Of a stretch of DNA of 64,000 bases, positions 1-7,316 are shown in pieces (position 1 is the stretch's first letter; the number at the start of each line of letters is the position of its first letter). The stretch lies in contig CALTVE010000001.1 in NCBI GenBank assembly GCA_943913135.1, positions 1 to 64,000 on the forward strand. Direction: 5' to 3'. The notes beneath the pieces were generated by a model. It searched no databases and had not been told where the DNA came from. It saw nothing but the letters and a program-made list of their open reading frames with translations. Source of the DNA: an uncultured Francisella sp. GTDB taxonomy: Bacteria > Pseudomonadota > Gammaproteobacteria > Burkholderiales > Neisseriaceae. The position numbers and the translations under genes are program-made.

Positions 1-24
1 GCCAAACCAATTATTCATTCAAAC

Positions 25-56
25 GACCCTTGATCTCTTCTCTTGGGTCTTTTTTG
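25..56 (+). terminator. possible intrinsic terminator of an upstream plus-strand gene
   Basis: A 5-bp GC-rich stem (GACCC at 25-29, GGGTC at 45-49) is followed by a run of T. The loop of about 15 nt is long, so it is weak. It would end a plus-strand transcript entering from outside the window. Confidence 0.35.
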
Positions 57-71
57 TTTTATGAGATATAG

Positions 72-101
72 AAAACCCCAGCGCTATAGCGCTGGGGTTT
101 T
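72..101. terminator. bidirectional intrinsic terminator after the bactofilin gene
   Basis: A perfect 30-nt palindrome with a GC-rich core (CCCCAGCGC / GCGCTGGGG) is flanked by AAAA on the left and TTTT on the right. It can therefore work as a rho-independent terminator in both directions. It sits 16 nt past the stop codon of the minus-strand bactofilin gene. Confidence 0.8.
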
Positions 102-116
102 ATTTTTACAACAATA

Positions 117-698
117 TTATTTCTTTTTACCAAAAATAGCTGCAGAGTCATTTGCTTTCCAAGAGCTAGGAATACTTTTGCTATTGTCGCCAGTGCTGCT
201 AGCTCCGGTACTGGTACTACTTTTATTTTTTTCTTTTTCCAATTGTGAGCGGGGAATTAATGATCCTTTTTTAGAAATTTTTTCTTCTGGTTTTAACATC
301 TTAATTTTACCATTGAAGAATGCTCCTTTTTCCATATCAAAGGTATAGGTTTCAATATCACCATCAATTTGGGCTGCGCTTTTTAGTTCTACCTTATCAG
401 CGCGGATAGTCCCTTTTACTTTGCCATAAAGTACCGCTGCATCGGCTTCTACATCACCGTCGATAACGGCTTCTTTACAAATCATCACATGATCACCACA
501 GTTTAAGCTGCCTTCCAAGTAGCCATGGAATTTCATTGCTGATGGATTGCTGATGGTTCCTTTAATGACGCAGGCTGAACCGATAGTGGTCTCAGTATTT
601 TCTTTTCCGGTATACCCAGAAGGAGAAGAGGATCCATAGCTATTAGAGCCTGGGTTAGAAGAGAAGGGATTGTCGTTTTTTTTTGTGCTGTTGAACAT
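117..698 (-). CDS. bactofilin-family cytoskeletal protein
   Basis: 193 aa. A central bactofilin (DUF583) domain at about residues 37-135 shows the family's short beta-helical repeats rich in Gly, Val and Asp (for example GDVEADAAVLYGKVKGTI). It is flanked by disordered Ser/Gly/Pro-rich N-terminal and Ser/Thr-rich C-terminal tails. Bactofilins form nucleotide-independent filaments at the inner membrane and often position peptidoglycan hydrolases. The gene starts 3 nt after the stop of an M23 peptidase gene on the same strand, a pairing known from other bacteria, so the filament probably scaffolds that enzyme. A strong terminator follows it. Confidence 0.9.
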   Translation of the reverse strand: MFNSTKKNDNPFSSNPGSNSYGSSSPSGYTGKENTETTIGSACVIKGTISNPSAMKFHGYLEGSLNCGDHVMICKEAVIDGDVEADAAVLYGKVKGTIRADKVELKSAAQIDGDIETYTFDMEKGAFFNGKIKMLKPEEKISKKGSLIPRSQLEKEKNKSSTSTGASSTGDNSKSIPSSWKANDSAAIFGKKK

Positions 699-701
699 AA
701 T

Positions 702-1667
702 TTAATTTCCTAATGAAAGATAAGTTTTGGGGTCTAGGGGTTGGCCGTACTGCCGAACTTCATAATGCACGTGCGGCCCTGTAGAATGGCCAGTACTACC
801 TAAGCGTCCGATAATATCGCCCGCTGTAACCGTCTGGTGATCCTTCACGTTTATAGCAGATAAATGCGCATAGGTAGTAGAAAAATTAAATTTATGTTCT
901 ATTTTCACTACTTTGCCGTACCCACTGATCTGCCCTGCATAGGATACAACACCATCGGCTGTTGTGGCAACAGGTTCGCCCATATTACCAGCAATATCCA
1001 TACCTTCATGTAATTCAACCCGGTGATGAAGAGGATGAACACGATAGCCAAAAGGCGAGGTGATACGTCCGATATGAGGATAACCTAAAGGGACACCAGA
1101 GAGGGCAGTGTATAGGTACTCTAATTGGGCAGCATTGTATTTTTCTTGGCGCCTCCCGCCCAAATAGTAGCTTGTTTTATAGCTATGAGAGCCAAAATAG
1201 CCTTTTGATTCAGCGTTCGCCAGCTGTTTTAAGGCGTTATCTATATTTGCTCCCCGTTCGTTTAGGTATTTCTTAATTGAATCTACCGTAGCGTTGGCTT
1301 TGTCAAGTTTTTCAATACGTGGGCGTACTTCGCTTTCGATGTTTTCGTTTAGGTGGACAAGTTTTTGGTTTAACTCGTAATTTTTTAGAAGCAAGCGTTT
1401 GTTTTCAGTGCTGATAAATTGGGTATAGCTATAGTTATAAATAAAGAAAAATAATAAGATGATCAGAAAAGCCAGCAATAGGGCCGTACCGATTGCTAAG
1501 CTTTTAAAATGATTTAAGAGTACACGTGGCACTTGAGTTTCTTCTACAGAGCCATCGTCCTGAAAAATCCAAGTCGGAACTTTTTTAGAATTAGGTTCTA
1601 TAGTGACTACTTTATCGGTTAAATGACCGCCGACACCATACCAAATTTCTACTTTTTTCTTAGGCAT
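702..1667 (-). CDS. membrane-anchored M23 (LytM-type) peptidoglycan endopeptidase
   Basis: 321 aa from ATG at 1667, which reads MPKKKVEIWYG and has an AGGA ribosome site just upstream. A longer in-frame start at 1739 lies inside a palindrome and is rejected. There is a short cytoplasmic segment, one membrane helix (around LLLAFLIILLFFFIY), a periplasmic coiled coil, then a C-terminal M23 domain. Both zinc motifs are intact: HxxxD in LHEGMD and HxH in GPHVHYEV. The enzyme should therefore cut peptide cross-links, unlike NlpD in this window. It is translationally coupled to the downstream bactofilin gene, suggesting a cell-shape module. Confidence 0.9.
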   Translation of the reverse strand: MPKKKVEIWYGVGGHLTDKVVTIEPNSKKVPTWIFQDDGSVEETQVPRVLLNHFKSLAIGTALLLAFLIILLFFFIYNYSYTQFISTENKRLLLKNYELNQKLVHLNENIESEVRPRIEKLDKANATVDSIKKYLNERGANIDNALKQLANAESKGYFGSHSYKTSYYLGGRRQEKYNAAQLEYLYTALSGVPLGYPHIGRITSPFGYRVHPLHHRVELHEGMDIAGNMGEPVATTADGVVSYAGQISGYGKVVKIEHKFNFSTTYAHLSAINVKDHQTVTAGDIIGRLGSTGHSTGPHVHYEVRQYGQPLDPKTYLSLGN

Positions 1668-1704
1668 TGCTTGCTGTCCTGCATTTTTGCTTTTTGAATC
1701 CTGC

Positions 1705-1751
1705 CTTGCGAGTCCATTGTACACACACTGTGTGTACAATGGACTCGCAAG
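1705..1751 (-). repeat. 47-nt nearly perfect palindrome in the M23/bactofilin leader
   Basis: Left arm 1705-1727 and right arm 1729-1751 are exact reverse complements (23 bp) around one unpaired base at 1728. The outer end falls on the transcription start predicted from the TATAAT at 1758-1763, so the mRNA would begin with this hairpin. No U run follows, so it does not look like a terminator. It could be an operator, an mRNA-stabilising 5' hairpin, or an assembly fold-back. Confidence 0.85.
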
Positions 1752-1757
1752 TGCTAG

Positions 1758-1763
1758 ATTATA
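1758..1763 (-). promoter_or_regulatory. -10 box of the M23/bactofilin operon
   Basis: Exact TATAAT on the minus strand, about 90 nt upstream of the chosen M23 start. The sequence 17 nt further upstream (TTTCCG) is a poor -35 match. The predicted start site is near 1751. Confidence 0.5.
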
Positions 1764-1828
1764 GCAAGCTTTTTTTAAGGCGGAAAGTTAATCATCATTT
1801 TCCATAAAAGCAATTTAAACACAAAAAA

Positions 1829-2521
1829 TTACTCGGGGACTAAATTGCCATCCGATAAAGTTAATACTCGATCGAAATGAGGAATAAGCCCTTCATCGTG
1901 TGTTACTACGACAAAACTGAGTTTTAATTCCTGGCGTAATTTTTTCAATAGATGGATAACATTATGAGCATTTTTTTTATCCAGGTTGCCGGTAGGCTCA
2001 TCGGCAAGTACCGATAGTGGATAGTTAGCAATTGCACGCGCAATCGATACTCTTTGCCTTTCTCCGCCCGATAATTCGCTGGGACGATGATTTAAACGGG
2101 CACTTAAACCGATGACTTCTAATACTTCTCTACTACGTTTTGCGGCTTGTTTTTTACTTTTTCCGGCGATTAAAAGGGGCATCATTACATTTTCTAAAGC
2201 GGTAAATTCTGGCAGGAGGTGGTGAAATTGGTATATAAAGCCCAAATTTTGATTACGCCAGAAACCAATTTCAGTCGCATTCATGTCGGCGATATTGCGC
2301 CCCATTATTTTAATTCGCCCAGAAGTAGGAGCATCTAACCCCCCCATTAGTTGCAACAAGGTAGATTTTCCGCTGCCAGAGGCTCCTACAATGGCAATAC
2401 TTTCTTCTTCATAAAGTTTAAAAGATACTTCATGTACGACCGACAATGTGCTTTGACCATCGCGATAATTTTTACTTACTTTATCGCATTCAATAAGAGG
2501 AATACGCCGATTGCTATTCAT
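1829..2521 (-). CDS. lolD: lipoprotein-releasing system ATP-binding protein LolD
   Basis: 230 aa from ATG at 2521. An in-frame start at 2557 would overlap lolC further and is less likely. Cytoplasmic ATPase of the LolCDE exporter, which moves mature lipoproteins from the inner membrane to LolA. ABC signatures are complete: Walker A GASGSGKST (about 46-54), signature LSGGE (150-154), Walker B VLADEPT (171-177). It overlaps the end of the LolC/E gene by 8 nt, so the two are co-translated. Confidence 0.93.
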   Translation of the reverse strand: MNSNRRIPLIECDKVSKNYRDGQSTLSVVHEVSFKLYEEESIAIVGASGSGKSTLLQLMGGLDAPTSGRIKIMGRNIADMNATEIGFWRNQNLGFIYQFHHLLPEFTALENVMMPLLIAGKSKKQAAKRSREVLEVIGLSARLNHRPSELSGGERQRVSIARAIANYPLSVLADEPTGNLDKKNAHNVIHLLKKLRQELKLSFVVVTHDEGLIPHFDRVLTLSDGNLVPE

Positions 2522-3782
2522 ATCGCAAAGCCTCAGCAGGATGAATGCGCGCTGCACGATAGCTGGGGTACAAGGTAGCTAAAAAAGAAAGTGTTAAGGA
2601 AATTACGGTGATTACCAAAAGATCACTTTGATGGACATCTACTGGGATTTCACTTAAAAAGTATACTCGGGGGGAAATTAAAGTTTGGTGGCTTAAGTGC
2701 TCGTAAAGTGATACCAAATGACTTAAATTAAGAGTTAGGATGACCCCTAGGATCAGGCCTAAAAATGTCCCTATTAACCCAATGATGGTGCCCTGCAAAA
2801 TAAAAATTTTCATAATGACACGCGGCGGCATACCCAAGGTACGCAATATGGCGATGTTGCTTTTTTTTTCGTTTACGGTCATGACTAAAGAGGAAATTAA
2901 ATTAAAACAAGCTACCATGGAAATTAAAATCATCAGAATAAACATAGTCTTTTTTTCTAGTGCTACTGCTTCAAAATAAACTCGATTATTGGTTGACCAA
3001 TCGGTCACCCAAATACCGGCATGCGGGTACTGATTCAAAAAATTTTGCATGATTTCACTAGCGTGATTGGGATCATCGAGCTTAATTCGCACACCTGTTG
3101 CTTTACCCGCACGGCGAAAGAGTAAATCGGCATCCTTAATATGCATATAGGCATAGGTATCATTAATTTCTGGGATATCAGAATATACGGTCCCTACTAA
3201 AGTGAACTGTTTTAAACGGGGCAGTAAACCGACCGGGGAAGAATTTGCTTCTGGAGAAACCACAGTAACCTTATCGCCTATCTGTAAACCCAACGATTCT
3301 GAAAGGCCCCTGCCTAAAACTAAATCAAATTGCCCCGCTTTAAGAGAAAGAAGGGTTTGCAAATTAAGTACTTTTTGATTGATGATATTTTTTTCTGCTT
3401 GTGGATAAATTCCCAGTACCTGAGCCCCTTTCACTACCCCGCCGCTGGCTAGAAGAATTTGTTCACGGATGAAAGGTGAGGTAGCCTTTACATGCTTATT
3501 TTCTTTCAACATGTCGACTAGATTTTGCCAAGTGGCTTCCGGGTTGCTATTTTGATAGCCGCTGAGATAGCCGATTTCTGCATGGGCGGAGACATCATAG
3601 AGTTTGGCGCGGATATTTTTTTGGAAACCATTCATCACTGAAAGCACTACTATTAACGTAATAATGCCAAGAGCGATGCCGACAATAGATACGATAGTGA
3701 TAAAAGACAATAAGCCATCACGCTTTTTAGTTCTTAAATAACGAAAAGCAATCCAGGCTTCTAAAAAAGCAAAATTAGCCAT
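2514..3782 (-). CDS. lolC: lipoprotein-releasing system transmembrane protein, LolC/LolE family
   Basis: 422 aa. Inner-membrane subunit of the Lol lipoprotein exporter: one N-terminal helix (about 25-48), a large periplasmic MacB-like domain, then three C-terminal helices of the FtsX type (around 275-300, 325-350, 385-410). LolD follows directly. Only one LolC/E-type gene lies beside lolD, so this may be the hybrid LolF form that works as a homodimer; a second subunit elsewhere cannot be excluded. No good Shine-Dalgarno sequence precedes the ATG. A GC-rich hairpin (3797-3820) lies in the 38-nt gap after the upstream gene. Confidence 0.9.
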   Translation of the reverse strand: MANFAFLEAWIAFRYLRTKKRDGLLSFITIVSIVGIALGIITLIVVLSVMNGFQKNIRAKLYDVSAHAEIGYLSGYQNSNPEATWQNLVDMLKENKHVKATSPFIREQILLASGGVVKGAQVLGIYPQAEKNIINQKVLNLQTLLSLKAGQFDLVLGRGLSESLGLQIGDKVTVVSPEANSSPVGLLPRLKQFTLVGTVYSDIPEINDTYAYMHIKDADLLFRRAGKATGVRIKLDDPNHASEIMQNFLNQYPHAGIWVTDWSTNNRVYFEAVALEKKTMFILMILISMVACFNLISSLVMTVNEKKSNIAILRTLGMPPRVIMKIFILQGTIIGLIGTFLGLILGVILTLNLSHLVSLYEHLSHQTLISPRVYFLSEIPVDVHQSDLLVITVISLTLSFLATLYPSYRAARIHPAEALRYE

Positions 3783-3820
3783 AGTAAATTAATTCTAACA
3801 AGGGGGCCCTCAAACTTGTT

Positions 3821-5005
3821 TTAACCAGTTAAACGTTTGCTGATTAAATATTTTAAAGGAGACAGATGATTTCCCATATGGATGACTGCTTTACGTAATA
3901 AACGCGCTGCAGGACTTTCATCGACAAATAAGCCGACCACAAAATTAGTACCGTGGTACAAGGGACGGGTAATAAGCTGCTGTCTTAAGTTATAACGTTC
4001 TAATAGGGTTTCATTACCGATATCAGCGTCTTTTTTCTTTGCTTCTAAGATAAGATAGCTTAATTGTGCAGCACTTTCTGCCCCTAGATTGAAACCGTGG
4101 GCAGTTACAGGGTGCATGCCGACAGCGGCATCACCAATTAAGGCTGCTCTGTGCGCAAAAAATCGTCGTGCATGGACTCCTACCAACGGATAAGTAAATC
4201 GTTTATCTTCTACTTCTATCTTTCCTAAGAGGCCTTTGGTTAAAATAAGAAGTTCTTGATTCATTGCTTCTTTAGAAAGATTCATTAAATCGGTAGCTTT
4301 GGGGCTATCAATGGTAATCACCATACTCGATAGGTGTTCTTCTAATGGGAGTATGGCTAAGGTGCGACCGTAGAAAAAGCATTCCCGCGCTGTGTGTTCA
4401 TTGCTTTTTTGGTGATGAGCGCGAAAGCAAATGACACTGCGACCAAATTGATGGGTATCGATAGGAATTCCTAAAGAAGAGCGAATTTTGGAAAAACGAC
4501 CATCGGCACAAACCAATAAGGAAGCAGTGATGGTTTCGCCATTGGCTAGGTCAACGCTGACGCTTTGGTTATCCGTTTCCACTTCACTGACAGAGCAATC
4601 AGCATAAAGATGCACGTTATTTAGCTGGCTAACATTTTCATACGCAGCTTTACGGATATCGCAATTAGGAATTAAAAAGCCCAGTTGGTCGCATGCTTTG
4701 CCGCGTGCGTAAGTGGGCTGAGGAAAATGCAACGCATAATCGGAAGTACCATTAATCACCTTAGCTTCTTTTAAGGGGTAAACATGTTGTGGAGAAATAT
4801 GCGCAAGAATATCGGTTTTTTCTAGAATATGGTGGGTAAAATGGGTTAAGGCGATTTCACGACCATCAAAGGGGGGATTAGCAAGTTCTTGCCGACTGTT
4901 TTTATCAATTAAGGCTATTGACAGCCCCTGATCTTTTAAAAGACTAGCCAAAACCAGGCCCGCAGGGCCTGCGCCTACCACGACGATATCGTAATACCTA
5001 TTCAT
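3821..5005 (-). CDS. ubiM: UbiM-like FAD-dependent ubiquinone-biosynthesis hydroxylase
   Basis: 394 aa flavoprotein monooxygenase of the UbiH/UbiF/VisC family. The N-terminal Rossmann motif GAGPAGLVLASLLKDQG binds FAD. The second FAD motif is GDAAVGMHPVTAHGFNLG, in the form I associate with UbiM-type hydroxylases rather than the GDAAHxxHPxxGQG of UbiH/UbiI. Such enzymes add hydroxyl groups to the ring of demethoxy-ubiquinone precursors using O2. UbiC and UbiA are encoded 8 kb away. Family membership is certain; the UbiM assignment, and hence which ring carbons are modified, rests on motif recall. It is divergent from the M13 peptidase gene. Confidence 0.8.
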   Translation of the reverse strand: MNRYYDIVVVGAGPAGLVLASLLKDQGLSIALIDKNSRQELANPPFDGREIALTHFTHHILEKTDILAHISPQHVYPLKEAKVINGTSDYALHFPQPTYARGKACDQLGFLIPNCDIRKAAYENVSQLNNVHLYADCSVSEVETDNQSVSVDLANGETITASLLVCADGRFSKIRSSLGIPIDTHQFGRSVICFRAHHQKSNEHTARECFFYGRTLAILPLEEHLSSMVITIDSPKATDLMNLSKEAMNQELLILTKGLLGKIEVEDKRFTYPLVGVHARRFFAHRAALIGDAAVGMHPVTAHGFNLGAESAAQLSYLILEAKKKDADIGNETLLERYNLRQQLITRPLYHGTNFVVGLFVDESPAARLLRKAVIHMGNHLSPLKYLISKRLTG

Positions 5006-5097
5006 TAGGGTGCCTGTTCAAAGTGTTATTTAACTATTATAGCGCAAAAGCTTTTTACCCGTTAACACTCTTCTTGCGCAATAACACTTTATATAGA

Positions 5098-5118
5098 ATA
5101 TTAATCAAACATTAATAT
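5098..5118. promoter_or_regulatory. operator-like palindrome between ubiM-like and M13 peptidase genes
   Basis: ATATTAAT (5098-5105) and ATTAATAT (5111-5118) are exact inverted repeats with a 5-nt centre. They lie at the -35 position of the plus-strand TATAAT at 5134. The site is AT-rich, so chance cannot be ruled out. Confidence 0.3.
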
Positions 5119-5133
5119 AGCGTGTTAATTATC

Positions 5134-5139
5134 TATAAT
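5134..5139 (+). promoter_or_regulatory. -10 box upstream of the first M13 peptidase gene
   Basis: Exact TATAAT 45 nt before the start codon, with no recognisable -35 (ATTAAT at 17 nt). The predicted start site is near 5146. Confidence 0.45.
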
Positions 5140-5183
5140 AGATCGTGTTACACTGAAAGCTACAATTGTGAAAGGAAAATGCC

Positions 5184-7292
5184 ATGCTCTCTGTACGTTT
5201 TATCCCCTGGGCGGTGCTGCTATCTTCACTTTCTTTATTGGGCTGTCAGAATGGATTAATTTTTAGGAATCAAGAAATTATTAAGGAGGTACCCGTGCTG
5301 TCGAAACAGAGAAATACTAAGGAAATAAAGGGGATAAATCTTACTAATATGGATTTTTCTGTACGGCCACAAGATGATTTCTTCAATTTCGTGAATGGAA
5401 TTTGGGTAAAAAACACCAAAATACCAGCAGATAAAGTATCCTGGGGCGCTTTCAACGAATTAAGAGAAAGCACCGATGAGCGTTCCTTGGCTATTTTGCA
5501 TGATTTGGAAAAAGAGCAGCCCCCGTTAGATAGTGCTGCACAGAAGATCAAGACCACTTATGAAGCCTATATCAATGTGCGTCATCGTAACGAATTAGGT
5601 TTAAAACCTTTATTAAAAGAGTTTAAAGAAATTGACAAAGCTGAAAATTTGACTCAGCTACAGAAAGTAATGAGTCACTATGGACGCCAAGGTCAGGGCA
5701 ACCCCTTTTTTAATTGGCAACTGGAAGCAGATATGAAAAATTCTGCTGATAATGCAGTTTATTTGAGCGGTGGCTTTATTACTTTGCCCCGTGATTATTA
5801 TCAAAAAGATACGGCAGAAAACGCCGCCATTACAGAAAAATACCAAAAACTGATAATCAACACCTTAGAGTGCATCGGCATTAAACAAAACAAAAAGCAG
5901 TTGGCGAAAGAAATCATCGCATTAGAAAAACAAATGGCTTCGCATTTATTAACCAATGAACAAATTCGTGATGCTAATTTGCAATATAACCCAAGAACGG
6001 TAGATCAACTAAAAAAAATTAGTAAGAATATTGATTTACCTAATTTTTTAGAGGCAATAGGAGTCAAGACCAAACGGGTTATCATTGATGAAATTAAATA
6101 TTTCGAGCACTTGGATGATATTTGGCAAAAGAAAAATCTGCCCCTCTTGAAGGCCTATTATCAATATTGGCTTATAGCAAGTAATCGCGGCATCTTGGAT
6201 CAAAGTATTGAAAAAGACTTTTTTGATTTCTTTAACGCTTTCTTGCAGGGGCAGAAAGAACAACGCAACTTGGAAAAGAAAGGCCAAGATTTTATTAATG
6301 ACGCACTGGGTGAAGCTTTTGGTCAATTATATGTAAAGCGCTATTTTCCAGAGAGCTCTAAAAAAGTAGTAGAGATTTTGATAGGTTATCTGCAAAAAAG
6401 CTATCACCAACACCTCGAAGACCTTTCGTGGATGAGCGAAACGACCAAGAAAAAAGCTCTTGAAAAATTAGACCGATTAAAGATCAAGGTGGGCTATCCA
6501 GATAAATGGAAAGATTACAGCGCTTTACATATCGATCCGCAAGAAAAAGATCTTTTCGAAATTTCTAAAACCATCACTGCTTGGTCTTATCAGCAGGATT
6601 TAGACAAAATAGGGAAAAAAGTAGATAAAAGCGAATGGGAAATGCCTCCGCAAACGGTTAACGCTTATTATAATCCTTTAAAGCATGAAATCGTATTCCC
6701 AGCTGCGATTTTGCAATCACCCTTTTTTGATCCAGAAGCTGATGCTGCGGTGAATTTTGGAGGGATAGGCGGGGTGATCGCCCATGAAATTACCCATGGT
6801 TTCGATGACAGCGGTGCCAATTTTGATGCCAATGGTAATTTAAATAATTGGTGGCAAAAACAAGATAAAGATAAATTTGACGCTTTAACGGCACAGCTTG
6901 CTGAGCAGTTTAATCACTATGAAGTAGCACCTGGAGCGTTTATCAATGGTAAATTTACCTTGGGCGAAAATATTGCCGATCTGGGCGGAGTGACTTTGGC
7001 TTTAGATGCTTTAAAGTTATATGTACAGGACCATCCTCGCCCTGAGAATGGGTCTTCTACTGATCAACGTTTTAATGAAATACAGAAATTCTTTATCTCT
7101 TGGGCGAGTGTTTGGCGTACCAAGAGCACTGAGCAATATTTACGCCATCAGGTAAAGATTGATCCTCATTCCCCTGGTAAAATTCGTGCTTTTGCCCCTT
7201 TAACTAATTTGGGTGCTTTCTATAAAGCTTTTGATGTAAAAAAAGGAGACAAACTCTATCGTGCACCACAAGATAGAGTACGCATTTGGTAA
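5184..7292 (+). CDS. M13-family metallopeptidase, predicted lipoprotein
   Basis: 702 aa, the normal length for neprilysin/PepO-type M13 zinc peptidases. The N-terminus is a lipoprotein signal ending in LLGC (Cys21), so the enzyme is probably anchored facing the periplasm. Key motifs: the substrate-binding NAYYNP segment, zinc motif HEITH (534-538) and GENIADLGG with the third ligand Glu (about 594-602). M13 enzymes cleave short peptides and do not take large proteins. AAAGGAAAA precedes the ATG. A diverged paralogue starts 24 nt downstream, so the pair is probably one transcript. The substrate is unknown. Confidence 0.92.
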   Translation: MLSVRFIPWAVLLSSLSLLGCQNGLIFRNQEIIKEVPVLSKQRNTKEIKGINLTNMDFSVRPQDDFFNFVNGIWVKNTKIPADKVSWGAFNELRESTDERSLAILHDLEKEQPPLDSAAQKIKTTYEAYINVRHRNELGLKPLLKEFKEIDKAENLTQLQKVMSHYGRQGQGNPFFNWQLEADMKNSADNAVYLSGGFITLPRDYYQKDTAENAAITEKYQKLIINTLECIGIKQNKKQLAKEIIALEKQMASHLLTNEQIRDANLQYNPRTVDQLKKISKNIDLPNFLEAIGVKTKRVIIDEIKYFEHLDDIWQKKNLPLLKAYYQYWLIASNRGILDQSIEKDFFDFFNAFLQGQKEQRNLEKKGQDFINDALGEAFGQLYVKRYFPESSKKVVEILIGYLQKSYHQHLEDLSWMSETTKKKALEKLDRLKIKVGYPDKWKDYSALHIDPQEKDLFEISKTITAWSYQQDLDKIGKKVDKSEWEMPPQTVNAYYNPLKHEIVFPAAILQSPFFDPEADAAVNFGGIGGVIAHEITHGFDDSGANFDANGNLNNWWQKQDKDKFDALTAQLAEQFNHYEVAPGAFINGKFTLGENIADLGGVTLALDALKLYVQDHPRPENGSSTDQRFNEIQKFFISWASVWRTKSTEQYLRHQVKIDPHSPGKIRAFAPLTNLGAFYKAFDVKKGDKLYRAPQDRVRIW

Positions 7293-7316
7293 AAACTCTT
7301 AGAAAGCAAATAATTC

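Noticed and set aside
1668..1739. N-terminal extension of the M23 peptidase reading MYTQCVYNGLARQ
   Set aside because: It runs through the palindrome and the predicted transcription start; MPKKKVEIW at 1667 has its own AGGA ribosome site.
3797..3820. GC-rich hairpin between the ubiM-like gene and lolC as a terminator
   Set aside because: On the coding strand no U run follows the stem, and the lol genes probably depend on read-through. I kept it only as a note in the lolC entry.
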